In this document: in pieces, positions 25,750-38,671 of the stretch
How positions within the stretch are numbered: the first letter of the stretch is position 1
Layout: the number at the start of each line of letters is the position of its first letter
NCBI GenBank assembly: GCA_964017045.1
Contig: OZ024807.1
Span: 19,637,813-19,701,812, forward strand
DNA length: 64,000 nucleotides
Direction of reading: 5' to 3'
Source of the DNA: Omphiscola glabra
Lineage: Eukaryota; Mollusca; Gastropoda; Lymnaeidae
Translations under genes and position numbers: made by a program
The notes under the pieces: generated by a model
The model's database searches: none
Seen by the model: the letters and a program-made list of their open reading frames with translations, nothing else
Told to the model about the DNA's origin: nothing

Positions 25750-26880
25750 GAGAACGGCCTTTTATTTTACTTTTTTTTTATTAACTTTACCCATATCTAT
25801 ACAAAACGCATACGTTTTTTTTTTTTTTTAAATCTCTACACAGACTATTGTTAAATAATGTATTATCAGGTGTTGTCAGTAAGCTATAAGCTAATTTTGC
25901 GTGGTTTTTTTTTTTTTTTTTTTCTTTTTTTTTTTTAATACATAACTTATCACAAACAATTTAGATAATTAAAACACGTTTTCTTTTTTTAAAAATCACA
26001 CACAAACAGACAATAATCCAAGAAATTAACAATTTATCTAAAAAAAAAAAATGTCGTGATAAAAGAAATTGTAGAAATGCACTAAACTATTATTTTTAAC
26101 AATCATTAAACACGTATAAGACTTAAAAGGGTTGCAATCAATCAATATCATCTGTTTTTGTTATAAATTAGTCCTGTTTCATTATTATATGTTATATTAA
26201 TTCAATGTTATGCTGCATTTTCCTTTTAATGTGTTGTAAATAGTTTTTCCCCCTTCATATTAAGCACTTTTTCAAAGGAAATGAAACACATTGTAGAAAT
26301 TTAATAATACGCACTTTTTAAATATATTATATATTCCTCAATATGTCTCAGTTGAATGGACTAATAAAAACAGAAACTTTAAATTAATGCTTGATTGTAA
26401 TCCCATGCTAGTGAAAATTTGTGCGACGTTAATAACGTTTAATAATGTTTCGTAACGACAATTTTATGTTACTTTTAGTAAATGTAAGCTTATTGGTAAT
26501 GTAAGCGAGAATTTGTATGAACATCAATGCATTATATGAACGAAAAGCCCAATCATGTGTTTCTATAATATTTTGGAAACGCTCAGGGCGAGCGGGAAAA
26601 ACTTGATTTGTTTTGTTAGAAGTACGTCCCTATATTAAGTAAAAACACTGAAAAGCGCCAGCGAAAAAAATATTTTTTTAAATCCTAATAGCAAGTGAAA
26701 CATTAAGAAATGAAAGTTGTCTTATGTATATATTCTTATTTTAAACATTCTTGACCGACATTGCCCCAGCGCTAATTCATGATTTTAAAAAAAAATGTGT
26801 TTTTCTCATATTTGAAAAAAAACGAATGCTGATCTGTGGATCCAGGCCTTTACCAAGGTCAAAAATGCATTTGTTCCACT
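25750..26880. other. Intron sequence with poly-T runs
   Basis: AT-rich receptor intron with a T-rich tract at about 25906-25937. No coding signal. Confidence 0.4.
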
Positions 26881-26882
26881 TT

Positions 26883-27640
26883 AAATAATCTCAGCATCAC
26901 CATCATCATCATCATGTCCGTAAACCTTTGAGCAATTCGGGCGCCACAGATGACATACAAATATCATTCTCCATTCCTCTCGTTCTCCTGCCCTATGCAT
27001 ACCATCGCCTAGTTGTAATCAAGTCCATTCTTTGATGTTATCTTACCATCTTTTTCTCTATCTTCCTCTTCTTCTTCCTCCTCTTCTAGTGCCCCGCAAC
27101 ATTTCTTTGACGAGCCCTTGTTTTCTGGTCACGTGGCCAATTCATTCAAGTTTGCGTTTTTTTACAGACACCAGGAGGTTCTCGTACTGCCCAGTTGCTT
27201 GACGAATCCTTTATTTTACTTGTTCATTGGTGGTATGGTCTCTATAGCAGATGGCAAGAATGCTTCTGAAACATCTCATCTCCATCGCCTTTATTTTCTT
27301 TTCAAGTTCTGCTGTTAATGTCCAGGACTCACAGGCAAATATGAAAATGGAGAGGATTAATGAGCGCATCAGCCTTAATTTAAATGATAGGAGCTTTATT
27401 TTTGTCGTTCCATATTTTCTTGAGTCTCTTTAGTGCTCTTGTGGTCTGCGCAATCCTGGCCATTAATTCGGGCTTGGAGCCTTCTTCTGAGACTATTGCT
27501 CCGATGTTATTGAAACTGCCAACTGTCACTAAACTTTCCTCACCGATTTTAATTTCTGTGGTGATGCCAGTGGTGCTATTCGTCATTATTTTTGTCTTTT
27601 CTGCACTACATAATCTAGGGTACATTTAAATCCAAATATA
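26883..27640 (-). mobile_element. RTE-like LINE, C-terminal end
   Basis: The minus strand reads TVGSFNNIGAIVSEEGSKPE, MARIAQTTRALKRLKKIW, and ends with an Arg-rich GRRRGRQ segment and a (GATGAT)n tail near 26.9 kb. The same end is found at 38.7 kb (minus) and 34.8 kb (plus). Confidence 0.82.
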
Positions 27641-27689
27641 TTTAACTAACACTCCGACATCTCACCACTTATGATACACTATATCTAAT

Positions 27690-28800
27690 ACAAATGATTA
27701 AAACTTTGTTTGGCTGTTCTTTTCCTGTTTTTGATGGGTTTCGTTCCTACGTCTCCGACAGAGCGCAGGCGGTCTCTGTTGATGGCTGTCTCTCCAGTAA
27801 TGCTGATTTGGTGTATGGAGTGCCACAGGGGTTCGTTTTGTGTCCAGTCCTATTCACATTGTATACTAGGCCACTTTTCCACCTGATTGGGGGCATGCTG
27901 TTGAGAGCAGGTCATTCGCATATGACATGCAGCTATACAACATACCCATCCCTCTCTTGTCAATTTGTATCTCAACTTGCAGGTGTGCATTGGTGATGGC
28001 AATTCATGTATGGCTCTAAAGTTGAAGATGAACTATGACAAAACGGAAGCACTTCTCATTTCCTATCATGAATCATTCTGTAATTCAGTTATCCCCATCT
28101 AGTTTCAAGTAGGTAGCACCAATATAGAGTGTACATTCTCTGCTACATTATTTCTGACAACATATCTCTCAAAAATCATAAATCTCACACATGTCGCTCT
28201 GCGTACACCGCTAACCGTTAGATAAGCTCCATTCGCCACTATATCACAGTTAGCACAACAAAAACACTAGCATGTGCTATTGTTCTTTCTCGTCTTGACT
28301 ATTGTAACTCTCTTCTGTCAGATTTACCAAAACACTTCATAGAAAAACTGCTATATTAGTTCTAAAGGTAAGGACACGCGATCACATCCCTCCACTACTT
28401 CACTCACTTCATACTTTATGTTTCCAGAAAGGGCACTAAAACATATGTTGAATGATCTTTCTCTTTATGTTCCCTAAAACAATTGAATTACCTACCATTA
28501 CACATCCGCAATATTACGACCATCACAGCCTTCAAAACTGCCCCCAATTCCCATCTTTTCAGACTGTACTATACCGACCCATTATCATGACCCTTAACTG
28601 ATAAACAACGCTCGGTGCTGCTGGTTGTTGTGCATGGCTAGACAGGGGTAGATAGTACTTGGTTGGGTGATGTCAAGTTTTTCAGCAATTTATGTTTTAT
28701 AATTTCTGTAATTGCTATTTTTTATGTGAAGCGCAATGAGCTTAGCCCCTTCGTGAATGCACTTTTTTTTAAAACCTCTCTTTGAAACCTTTTCAGTTGA
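27690..28800 (+). mobile_element. L2-like LINE remnant
   Basis: Reads FRSYVSDRAQAVSVDGCLSS, VYGVPQG, then degenerate LKMNYDKTEALLIS-type text and LDYCNSLLSDLP. The 3' end has TGTGAAGCGCAATGAGCTTA. Many stops and frameshifts. Confidence 0.75.
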
Positions 28801-28809
28801 CCTGACCTC

Positions 28810-30020
28810 TGTATCTACGTATGTCTAGTTTGCCTTCTTTCATAAAATCAAGATCGTTCCTTTTCCACTTGCAATTGAAGCTCCTTATCAGTAGCTTTAT
28901 TTGTGTTTAATCGAAGTTATGTTTCAAACCATTTACATTATATTATTATAAATGGCATACGGCAAAAAAGACTCTACTAATTCTCCCGAGTGACTGCTTT
29001 ATTTTGTATATAAAGGTGTGATGCAAGATAATAAACGGGCTAATTTTAGTGGTCTATCAGCAAATCTAACTATTCTATTCCATTAATTTGCCATTTTTTA
29101 ATTCATGGTAAATTAATTACTAAATTAATTAATGAGTGAAAAAAAAATTGCATTCCAAGTGGAAAATATTATACGAATAAGGATTATACTTATTTATAAT
29201 ATATACATTTTTTTTTAAACGATTAGATGGATCGCAATCACTTTTTCGCTTAAGGGAGCTGAATATGCAAAGTACATCGAAACTTAAAATTCGATTGCAA
29301 ACTCTGATGAGCAGCAAATTTGTAGTCGCCGACTCTTTTTGACCAATTTCGCCGAAAAAGAGATATACCGATAGGCAGGTCGCTGAATAAACTATTGCCG
29401 GCGTCGCCCCCCCCCCCCCCCCCAAATTAAAGTCTCGGACACAAGAAACGGGTGTCTTTGCAAACAGAGAAGTGTTTGATGCACCTACAATGGAAGTTGT
29501 TGAATTTGTTGATAGTGACTTGTGCAGCCACTTCCTGAGAAACAAACATACGATTTATGTTGTATGGCATTCAACCATTTGACACTAGAGATTATTGTTC
29601 TATCATGTCATTCAATTGCAATGCTTTAACTTATTTTGGAGTACCGTTGATGGCGCCCTAGGCACACGGGCCGGAGTTATCTCCCGAGTTGCCGATACCT
29701 TGAGCTTTTACAGCTCACCTTATTTAGTTTTCACTTTTCTCGACTTTTTAGAAGACTTGATAAATAGTACATTTTCTAAAAATATATGTATATATATGTG
29801 CCTTTTTTATTTCCGTTGGTTATTTCTATTTTTTTTTTGCTGTGTATAAAGGTTCTATGTGTACAAAAAGAATTGAAACATTGTGTGTCTTGTTTTCTCA
29901 CGTCGTAACCAGATTCATTATTTAATTATTTATATATAGAAGTGATTTGAAATTTATTATATTAATGCTATGTACATTTTGTAGTTAAACATTCACAAAA
30001 GTATAAAATAAACTCAAAAC
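28810..30020. other. Intron sequence, nothing firm
   Basis: AT-rich with a C17 run near 29407-29423. Open frames near 29129-29545 and 29595-29849 have no domain or splice support. Confidence 0.35.
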
Positions 30021-30029
30021 CATTATAAC

Positions 30030-30600
30030 CTATAGGCCGTCCTGCGCACGCTTAAGCGTCTCAGGGGCAACTTGGTAGCGCCCACATGGGGTTCGCCTCT
30101 TCGTGGCGTGGCGAACTAGTATGGTGGACCTGTCTACCCGAAGCGAAATACTCCAGCTGACCGCATGAATCCCAACTCAACGAGAGTAGTAACGTCGTAA
30201 CATGATTACTTGTTGCCGTTGATGGATATGAGACTTGGGTGAGGGTAAACCAATGCCGATGATATTAGCTAAGCAGCAGTGAGAAAGCTGCTCCGAGGCA
30301 ACCGTTTCGTCCCAGCTTACCGTCCCGATAGAAAGATAACTCCAAACCTAATTCCCGGGAGTGGAAGAAAACACGCACAACCCTCAGGGAGTGTTGGCTG
30401 CAAACGCTTTAAACGCAGCTTTTTCGGCTGACTGGACGTTCCCCAAGCCATGGGGAAGGTTCCCAGCGTGCCACCGAAAGGTCTGGAGGCTGGTAGACTC
30501 GGCGTCAGGCCCATGTGGCGGTGTGCTGGGAGGGGCATTAAGAGCTCACGATCGACGGCCCACATACACCATTTACCAATGTGACGTATAACCTCCGACA
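30030..30600 (+). repeat. GC-rich dispersed repeat, copy 1
   Basis: A GC-rich block in an AT-rich background. From about 30217 it matches copy 2: GATATGAGACTTGGGTGAGG, CAGTGAGAAAGC, GTTTCGTCCCAGCTT, AACGCTTTAAACGCAGC and GAAGGTTCCCAGCGTGCCAC. Not recognised as a known family. Confidence 0.75.
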
Positions 30601-30609
30601 TATTATTTA

Positions 30610-32040
30610 ATCAATAAAAAGTTACTCAGGCTTGTCCGATCAGCTCAGTGGTTACATATTATAATTCTAGTATCCACACCTTCCCCTCTTTACGAATGTT
30701 TAGGACAGGTGACAGCACTGTATGGCCCGTGTGTTAAATTCGTGACGCTTAGCAATTTTCAGTGGCACGGAGAAGACAAAATCAAGTTTATACTTTTAGG
30801 TTATATGCACTCTTTATAAATTACATTCGCAAGCTAATACAAAAGTTAGGTGCCCCTTTGATTAGAGGAAGAATTGATTCATCTTCTGATTAAAAAGTTA
30901 ATCATGAAAGTGATTTTCAACACTCTGAGCAGCTCACCAACACAAAAGGATATATAGAGTACATTTTCGATCGATTTTAATTTGTTTTTGTTTCAATTGA
31001 CATTTTAGTGTTCAGACAAAGTTAAGTTTTACATTTTACACTTACAGTTTTTAGTTTAACATGACATATTCAAAAACGTTGCAACTTTCCTCGAAAACAA
31101 AAAAGTATTTATGTTGGATACATATCATTAAAACGACGGAAAAGGCTAATGTTGTTTAAGGATTAATTGAAACAATTCATTAAGTGTCAATCACGAAAAA
31201 AAATTGTCTCAATGTCACGAAAACAACTTTTTAATTTTACATACAGCGGAAATAACATCTTAGCTATGAGTAAGTCAAGAGCAAGTCACTAACGCTTGTC
31301 ACATCATGTGCTCCCTATAGTAAAATATCCAAAATACAGAAATAAAGCTTCAGCCTCTTTAACACATGTTTGTCAACGGTGTCACCATGCATTAAAATAG
31401 TCAAAAGGGTATTGGGTAGTCTTTCTTGGATTTGATAATTTTCAATAATATGTGCGCATTCGAACTAAGATGTCTATGATGAACATACTTGATACTGGAC
31501 ACCAGCAATTTGTCATTCACCAGGTCACTTATTGTTTAAGGACATCGATTATATAGATGCAGTTTAATTGTTTTCTAATTCAGTTGCCATAATATGCTCA
31601 TCGATTTTGAAGTCTACAAGCCTCGCTTTTAATGTTAATTAGTCATAAAGTATGTCTTGAAAGTCAAACTTGTCAACTTGTCAATTTCAATATTTAAAAA
31701 AAAGAGAAACATTAGCCAATATGTCCCGGCCAGCTGTTAACTAAAGGGTAGTTTCATTTTTATTTTTTTTAATTACTGATCCATCTTTCTCTATGCAGTC
31801 ACGTATAAGCAACGTTAAGTAAATTCGTTTAGCAATACACACATTTTGAAAACGAACTTCTACATTTTAGTGCTACATTATATTCAGCAGATTTTGATGT
31901 ATAATTGATAAACAATCTTTTAGTCGATGCAATTTTTATATTATTGTCTTTGTAAACGCAATAGTATCCATTCGTTGGAGAGTTGAAACATTACGTGAAA
32001 ATATTGAATTACATAAATGAATTTATGTATTTAGATGATG
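30610..32040. other. Intron sequence, nothing recognised
   Basis: AT-rich sequence between the two GC-rich repeat copies, without coding signal. Confidence 0.35.
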
Positions 32041-32044
32041 TAGT

Positions 32045-32465
32045 TCTGATGTTGCCAATGATTGATATGAGGCTTGGGTGGCGGTTTAAGTCAATGCCGA
32101 TGATTTTAGCTGCGCGGCAGTGAGAAAGCCGCTCCTAAGCAACTAGTTTCGTCCCAGCTTTCCATCCGACCGAAAGACTCCCTAGGTGTTGGGGTGGTAA
32201 CCCAACACCTTTCCTCTGGAGTGGAAGCAAACTCGCCCAGGCCCTCCGGGATAGTCGACTGCGAACGCTTTAAACGCAGCGTTTTCGATCGACCGGGTGT
32301 CCCCCAGGCCAGTGGGGAGGTTCCCGGCGTGCCACTGCACGGTCATGCACCAGGGAGACCCGGCGTCGGCCAATGTGGGGTTGTGTCGGAAGGGGCATGA
32401 AAAGCTCGCGCACGACGGCCCACCGACACCATTTTCCATGAGACATGTGCAGCTCTCATAACGGC
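32045..32465 (+). repeat. GC-rich dispersed repeat, copy 2
   Basis: Direct-orientation copy of the 30.2-30.6 kb repeat with the same block order and many base changes. A palindrome GGTGTTGGGGTGGTAACCCA-like insert at 32185-32210 is specific to this copy. Open frames here are repeat artefacts. Confidence 0.75.
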
Positions 32466-32479
32466 ACAATTTAATAAAC

Positions 32480-33670
32480 ACAATATTTAATGTCTTTTAA
32501 AAAAATGACATCCAATCAATCGTTAACGATCTAAACACACTAAAAGCTAGAAGAAAATTTCCTTCAAATTTCTTAAAATTCTTTAAGCAAATACTTTACG
32601 TAAAAAAGGAAATCTATGAAGCAAATGGATTCCAATTAAATGTAGAAGAAAAGTTAATATGTAATATTTTTTTTCAAATTTTTAATATATTTTCTGCATA
32701 GAATTTCTTCGTGAAATGAATTTTTATAACATTACTTTCTATTTTTCTTTGCATTTAAATTTCCATTTAAAAAGAAAGTATTTTAAAAACAATATGTTCA
32801 TACATTTGGATATGAAATTTTGAATCTGTAAATCATCAAAAGAAATATGCTTTTTTTTTAAAAATGAAGACTTACAAAATACAAAGTATTGTATCAAATT
32901 TTTACCCGGGCATAAAACTAAAAGTTTTACTTTAACGATTTCAAGCCGAATGGGGTCTAATTGCCGATATATTCTTACCAAACATCTTTCCTATTCCTTG
33001 TTCCTACTTTTATGACATTTGGCAATTATGAGCGAATGGGTAGTGTTCTTGTTTTTTAAATCCCTCACCATTCTAAAACCAGCCCCATACATCAGCCCAA
33101 AAATTCGGAGCTGTCACTCTGTAATAACAACACTAATACGACGTTTCAAAACGCCACGATGAAGATAAAACGAGCGAACGAGAGGGTCAAGAATGATAAA
33201 ACAAAATTATGCTACAAAGTCCATGACTTTGCGAGTAGAAATATTTATTTTTTAATTAACAACGTTGAAAAATTGCAGAAATTTTATTGTATTTTACTTT
33301 TTTTAAATAAGCGATTACGTTATCAACTAAAACATCAAAAGTTTTAATTGTAAGCTCGCTCTTACCTTTCAAAACAACAGCTGGTTTACTTCAGCTTTGT
33401 AATTTTGATTTTGTAAGACGCTCTCTCTTTTTTTTTAATAAAGTATTTATATTCATTGCATAAATTATTGGTTTGATCATTGTATTGCTCAAAAGAATTT
33501 ATTCGAAAAATTACAAATTATTATAGAGTTTATAAGAGAGATACAGCTGTTCCATGAGCTATAGTTTCTACTCGCAAAATTTTAGAGGTTTAAGCACATT
33601 ATGGGGTCAGTTGAATTGTTTTCTACACAATTGATAGTACATTGACAACTGCTTGAAGGGAAACAATAGC
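32480..33670. other. Intron sequence, nothing recognised
   Basis: AT-rich receptor intron; several short open frames have no family or splice support. Confidence 0.35.
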
Positions 33671-33683
33671 TAAAAGGCATACA

Positions 33684-34885
33684 CTTTGAAGAAAGAACTA
33701 ACTCCTGCAAAGAAGGGCGTAGTACTACCATACAAGAATAATAACTGTTTGACCGAAGAAAATGATATCCTAAAAATATGGACTGAATACTGCTCACAGC
33801 CATATAATGAAAATATAAAGATCGACACAGAGATCTTTAATGTCAAATTAGCATCGGACAATGAAAACTACCCTGTTCTCCGCGCAGAGGTGATAGCAGC
33901 AGTCCAGGCACTCCGAATTGGAAAGGTCCCTGGAGTGGATAATATCCCTGCCGAGTTAGTGAAACAAGGAGGAGATCAATGATACGTGCCAATATCAATA
34001 TGTCTAACAAAATATGGCTGCAAGGAGAATTGCCCAAATTATGGACCCAATCGCTCATCATAACCCTCCCCAAGAAAGTTAACTTCCAGCTATACCAAAA
34101 CTATTGCACCATTAGCCTAAAACGCCACCCAAGCAAGGTCATGATAAAGGTCATATATCACTGACTAAGACCATATGCCGACAAAATCATTGCAGAAGAA
34201 CATATGGGTTTTAGGAAATAACGTGTCACTACTAAGCAGATCCTAAACCTCCGAATAGTATGTGAGAAAAATGCTTAACAGTAACAAAACCTATACCACG
34301 TCTTTGTGGATTTCAAGAAGGCATTCTAAAGTATTCGGCATATTTCTTGATGGGCCACCATGAGGTACTACAACATCAACACAAATCTAATCAGAATGAT
34401 ATGCAGCCTATATGATAAGGCCACCAGTGCAGTCTTTTTCAATAATAACATTGGAGAATGGTTCAAGACCTGGGTTGGAGTACGACAAGTCTGCTTGCTC
34501 TCCCCCACCCTGTTCAACATCTTCTTAGAGAGGATTATGTCAGATGCACTGGAAACGCATGTAGGGACAGTCAGCATTGGTGGCAGAACAATCACCAACC
34601 TACATTTTTGATAAGGCATAGACAGACTTGCTGTAAAAGAAGAAAAGCTAGCCAACCCATTATTTCTTCTCGAATAGACTTGATCGTCCTTTGGCATGCA
34701 AATCAATGCAGTAAAACAAAATTGATGAAGAATAATACCACCGGCATCTCCACTGAAATTAAGGTCGAGGAGAGGAGAAAACTGAGAGGAATGGAGGGGG
34801 GTAGTTTTCATGTCATCTTTTGCGCCCCAACGGTCCAAGGACTAAAGGACATGATGAAGATGATGATGATGATGATAGCACCTAT
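33684..34885 (+). mobile_element. RTE-like LINE, reverse transcriptase part
   Basis: Reads VLRAEVIAAVQALRIGKVPG, VDNIPAELVKQGG, TLPKKVNFQLYQNYCTISL and EWFKTWVGVRQVCLLSPTLF, NIFLERIM. It ends in GATGATGATGATG. The order and the PGxDxIPAEL and VRQGCxLSPxLFN patterns are typical of LINE reverse transcriptases. Stops and deletions include loss of the YADD region. Confidence 0.85.
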
Positions 34886-34889
34886 CCTG

Positions 34890-35470
34890 TTGTTCTTTTT
34901 TTATTGTGTCATTCTTTATTTATTTATTTTTTAGTGCAGCTATAGATGTATATCTTAATGATGCGATAAACTGTAAGGTGTTTCTGCATAAGCCAACCAT
35001 GGTGTCTAACATAAACGTTTTGTAAGCTCTGTGCAAATGTTATTTTCTGGTACGTTTTGTCAGCTGCCTCAATTGTTTTTTTTTTGTGTTTTTTTTTTTT
35101 TTTTTGTGGACCTGAACTGAAAACAGTTATAAGGTTCTGAAACGATACATCTATATATTGATATCTTTTTTTTCTATTTTTGTATTGTCAAATTTGTTTC
35201 TTTATCTTTAAATATATTTTCTATTTTTAAAAAACATTTTGAGCTACTATTTTGTAAATGTTACCAATTAAAATAAGAAATACGTAAATTACAACATTAA
35301 AAATAAATATTTCTTGCCATTATTTTCCTAATGCGACTTTCACCTAAACACCAGAAAGTCCAAAAAGCATTAAAGTAAACACAAACCCACCAAGAACATT
35401 TATTTTTGCTGTCTTTGGTAAAAACTGGCTGGTTACTTTGTTTTCGTATGCACATTTTTATTTAAATACA
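34890..35470. other. Intron sequence, nothing recognised
   Basis: AT- and T-rich sequence between the RTE-like LINE and the decayed Ig exon. Confidence 0.35.
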
Positions 35471-35478
35471 AATTATAG

Positions 35479-35690
35479 AAGCCAATGCTAATAGAGCTAC
35501 TGCCGTATCATTTATTCTGAAAAGTGAGACTTATAATTTAACGTTTAGAAATGGCTCCGGTGCTGGTGCACCATTAGAACCATGGACATAGTTAATAAAC
35601 GCAAGTACGCTAACATGATAAGGTAGTTTCAATAAAGTTTTGTTTCGTGAATACGGGACATTAAAACAAGAGTATTGTTTTGTTATTTGA
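35479..35690 (+). pseudogene. Decayed Ig-like exon inside the receptor intron
   Basis: Seen: after an acceptor-like aattatag, a phase-1 frame reads AVSFILKSETYNLTFRNG and on to PLEPWT, then stops at 35589. The same frame continues past further stops (T**GSFNK) to KQEYCFVI. GSFNK followed by a QE[FY]-type segment is shared with exon 2 (VGSFNKDL, YQEEFVC). Inference: a duplicated exon-2-type Ig unit that has died. If spliced in, it would truncate the protein. The end is approximate. Confidence 0.5.
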
Positions 35691-36072
35691 AAAGTGAAAA
35701 TAACATGTTTGTTGGAATACACGTTATAACACAGATCAGATTTATTTTTTGAAATTGGGCATGCTAATTTTTGTTATGACAAAGTGATTGTTAAGTGTTA
35801 CCATACTCTTGTTTGCATATATGTTTTTGGTTATTTATTAGTGTTTAGGTTGCATATTTTTATTTTAAAAGTTTCAATGAATCAGTTAACATGTTTTATT
35901 TTTTTAGTTATTAAAAAAATGTAAGTAAAGTATTATATTATATTTAATAAGTGACGCTTTAAAAAAAAATCTATAAATGTATACATTTATCTGAATATTA
36001 TTATATACCAAATGTTTTTATATACATTCAAATATACAATCACATAATTTTTTACATACCAATATAAATTAG

Positions 36073-36191
36073 CAATGATTTCTGATGTGAAATGTCAAAA
36101 TCAAGCTAAATCTGAAGGACTATTGATCACATGCATTGCTTGGAAAGTTTATCCGAAAGTAACATGTTTTTTAACTGTTTTATTGAACAAA
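36073..36191 (+). CDS. Ig-like domain, first half (exon 3)
   Basis: Seen: a 119-base exon starting in phase 1 after aattag and ending in phase 0 at a perfect GTAAGT. It translates as MISDVKCQNQAK, then LLITCIAWKVYPKVTCFL. The C-x-A-W core looks like an Ig B/C-strand region. Joined to exon 2 the first codon becomes TCA. It is the first half of a domain split by a phase-0 intron, completed by the next exon 256 bases downstream. Confidence 0.65.
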
Positions 36192-36447
36192 GTAAGTAAA
36201 ACAATGTCTCCATATATATATATATAAATATATATACATATACAAACATATATATATATATATAATTTAAGCTATGATTTAAAAATGTTAAATGTCAGCA
36301 TTCTAATTTAAAGAAAAAAAATATTTATTTTCTGTTTTAATTTTGTTTTGTTACATACTTTTATAATGACATATTTTTACTATATATCATAATTTTTTTT
36401 TTACATATTTATTTTATTAAATGTTAATTTTAAAATGTTTTGAATAG

Positions 36448-36658
36448 GTAAATGTAATGTCTCGATATGAGACGTTATACGACCATCGTGCCCTATCTGG
36501 CTATCCAGTTTATTATCAGACCAAATGTTCAATGCTTGTACCAAGTTCCAATTTAAGTGAAGGACTGTATGATATAAATGTTATTATTTACCCAAATGTT
36601 ACTGGAGATCGGCAAGATGTGATATATGGAACAGAAAGAAATGTTACATTGTATCTTG
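36448..36658 (+). CDS. Ig-like domain, second half (exon 4)
   Basis: Seen: an open exon starting in phase 0 after tttgaatag and ending in phase 1 at G|GTAAGT, about 70 residues. It begins VNVMSRYETLYDHRAL, has YYQTKCSMLVPSSNLSEG, and ends NVTLYLG with several N-glycosylation sites. The segment EGLYDINVII fits an Ig F strand in which the usual second cysteine is not obvious. It continues directly into exon 5 (LYLG then KPSVKLNDCPE). The minus-strand exon 5960-6155 has the same phases (0 to 1) and a similar length. Confidence 0.68.
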
Positions 36659-37159
36659 GTAAGTAACACTTTGGAGAACTTAGTATTAAAGAAAAGAAAA
36701 TATTAAAATAATAATACAAAACTAATGTTGAATATAAAAGATATTTAACAATTGTATTTAAAGAAAATTAGTATTTATGTTCAATTCATTATTTTAATAA
36801 CATATACGTTAATTACTATTGGTTAGACAAATAAATACAAACATATCTTAAATATCAATTTAACCTGGACTGACTGTTTTAATTATTCATTCAAAACACT
36901 TAATAATTCCATGTTTAGAATTGTAAAATAAAAAGCAATTTTTCAACAAAAAAAGCATATTAGAAAGACAAACATGTGAATATCTAAACTACAAAAAATC
37001 CACGTCAATGGCCACTAGTGCATTCGCAAAAAATCAAACAAAATACTATTTTAAAAAAGGAATTCTTAAACTAACATGAACATTACAAGTTCCCCTTGAA
37101 AATTAAGTTACTGAAGTTACACAATATACCATATTAACATTTCTCCTTTAAAAGAGAAA

Positions 37160-37415
37160 ATGTATAAGCACTTTCTTACCCTTGAGGATTCCGTTCTGCG
37201 ATTGAATATATTCCCGGGGTATACAGTTTCTCATTTGGAAACCGCTCCCTGTAGAAACGTACTTATCCATGGAATCCCGTTCCCCGATGCAATCCAATTT
37301 TCCGACAAGAACATTTTCCATGATGGTATTCCGTTCCCGGTGGAATCCCATTGCCTGTTGCGATCAAATTACAAGGTGGGATCACGTTTACTCATTTGAA
37401 TCCCGATCCAACCCC
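37160..37415. repeat. Degenerate minisatellite-like repeats
   Basis: Variants of GGAATCCCGTTCCC and GATTCCGTTC recur about seven times at irregular 20-35 base spacing. The two open frames across it are repeat artefacts. Confidence 0.5.
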
Positions 37416-37419
37416 TGGG

Positions 37420-38660
37420 TGATGGTATAAGGAATGTTTATTAACTTTTGCCACAATGCAAATACATGTAGAAGAGTATTTTGTAATCAAATCGTTCAAC
37501 TTTATTGATTTATATTGTTTAGGACATTATAATGGATAATACATTTTGGAACTTCCCAGAATCGTTCAAAATAATATTTAAAGCGTATTCCATAACTCTT
37601 GAAGAAACACATTGAAATTAACTATAATTAATAAATATAATATAGGAATATATAACATTCTAAACTTCTAGAATAATCCAGAAAATTAAAGAAAATTATT
37701 AAACAATGACTCAGTAATACTTAGAAACGTCCCTTTAATGTAAAGAAATCAATAGAATTAAAGTACCTTTTCAATAAGCGTTTAGTTCCATCTACTCTCT
37801 CCGTCGAACAATAACAAACCTTCATTTCACATTGTAGATTACATTTTTAAACTTTCACAAAGGTGTGAAAAATGACGTTTCTATGTAATTATTTTTAAAT
37901 ATACCAAACATCTACCATTAAAGGACACCATAGGGATTTTCAAACAAAATTTCCATTGATGAAGGAGATTGAAGCTCATTTTACAACGCACTAGAGCTTA
38001 ATTGGATGCTAGTATTTTACACCGGATGTTGGTATTTTAAGGTTTAAAAAAAAAAAAAAAAGAGTTTATAAGCAATAGGCAGACAGACAGTCCTAAACCC
38101 GACCTTTCGGCCTTTAAAAGATATGCCTGCATACAGTCCTACTCTCTATCACCCTGTCTTTTAAGCTATATAAACTATTCATACATATAGTCCGACAGAC
38201 AGTCCTACACCACACCCATGGCTATATATTAATGAAAATAATAGTCGCTCTCCCCTAAAACAAAAAAAAAAACAAACAAAAAAAGCAAATTACCAAAGTT
38301 CGACCGCAACTCATGTCGCATTCTGAATGACAGCCTTTCCTTCACACAGTACTACCAATATAAAAATGTACAGTTGTCAAGGGGCCAGTTTCGTAGAGGA
38401 AACAATACACATAAGAAGCAATATATAAATACATATATATCAGAGAGTAAATGCACCGTATTGTAAAAAAAAACCAAATAAACTAGTATGTATTTGTGAT
38501 TTTTTGTATACTTAATATTTAATCACTTGCTATTTTTTTTAACGCATCATAGAAATAGATCCTATTTAACTTAATGTCACATATAAGCTGGTTTTTATTT
38601 TTATTTATATTACACCTATAAAATGAAATAATGTCATAACCACACATAAGAAGTAATATT
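37420..38660. other. Intron sequence, nothing firm
   Basis: AT-rich intron between exons 4 and 5, with short repeats AGACAGACAGTCCTA (38080s and 38200s). No coding signal. Confidence 0.35.
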
Positions 38661-38671
38661 CTTTGGGCTAT

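Noticed and set aside
32182..32481. Overlapping frames on both strands
   Set aside because: They lie in the GC-rich dispersed repeat, and the other copy does not keep the frames.
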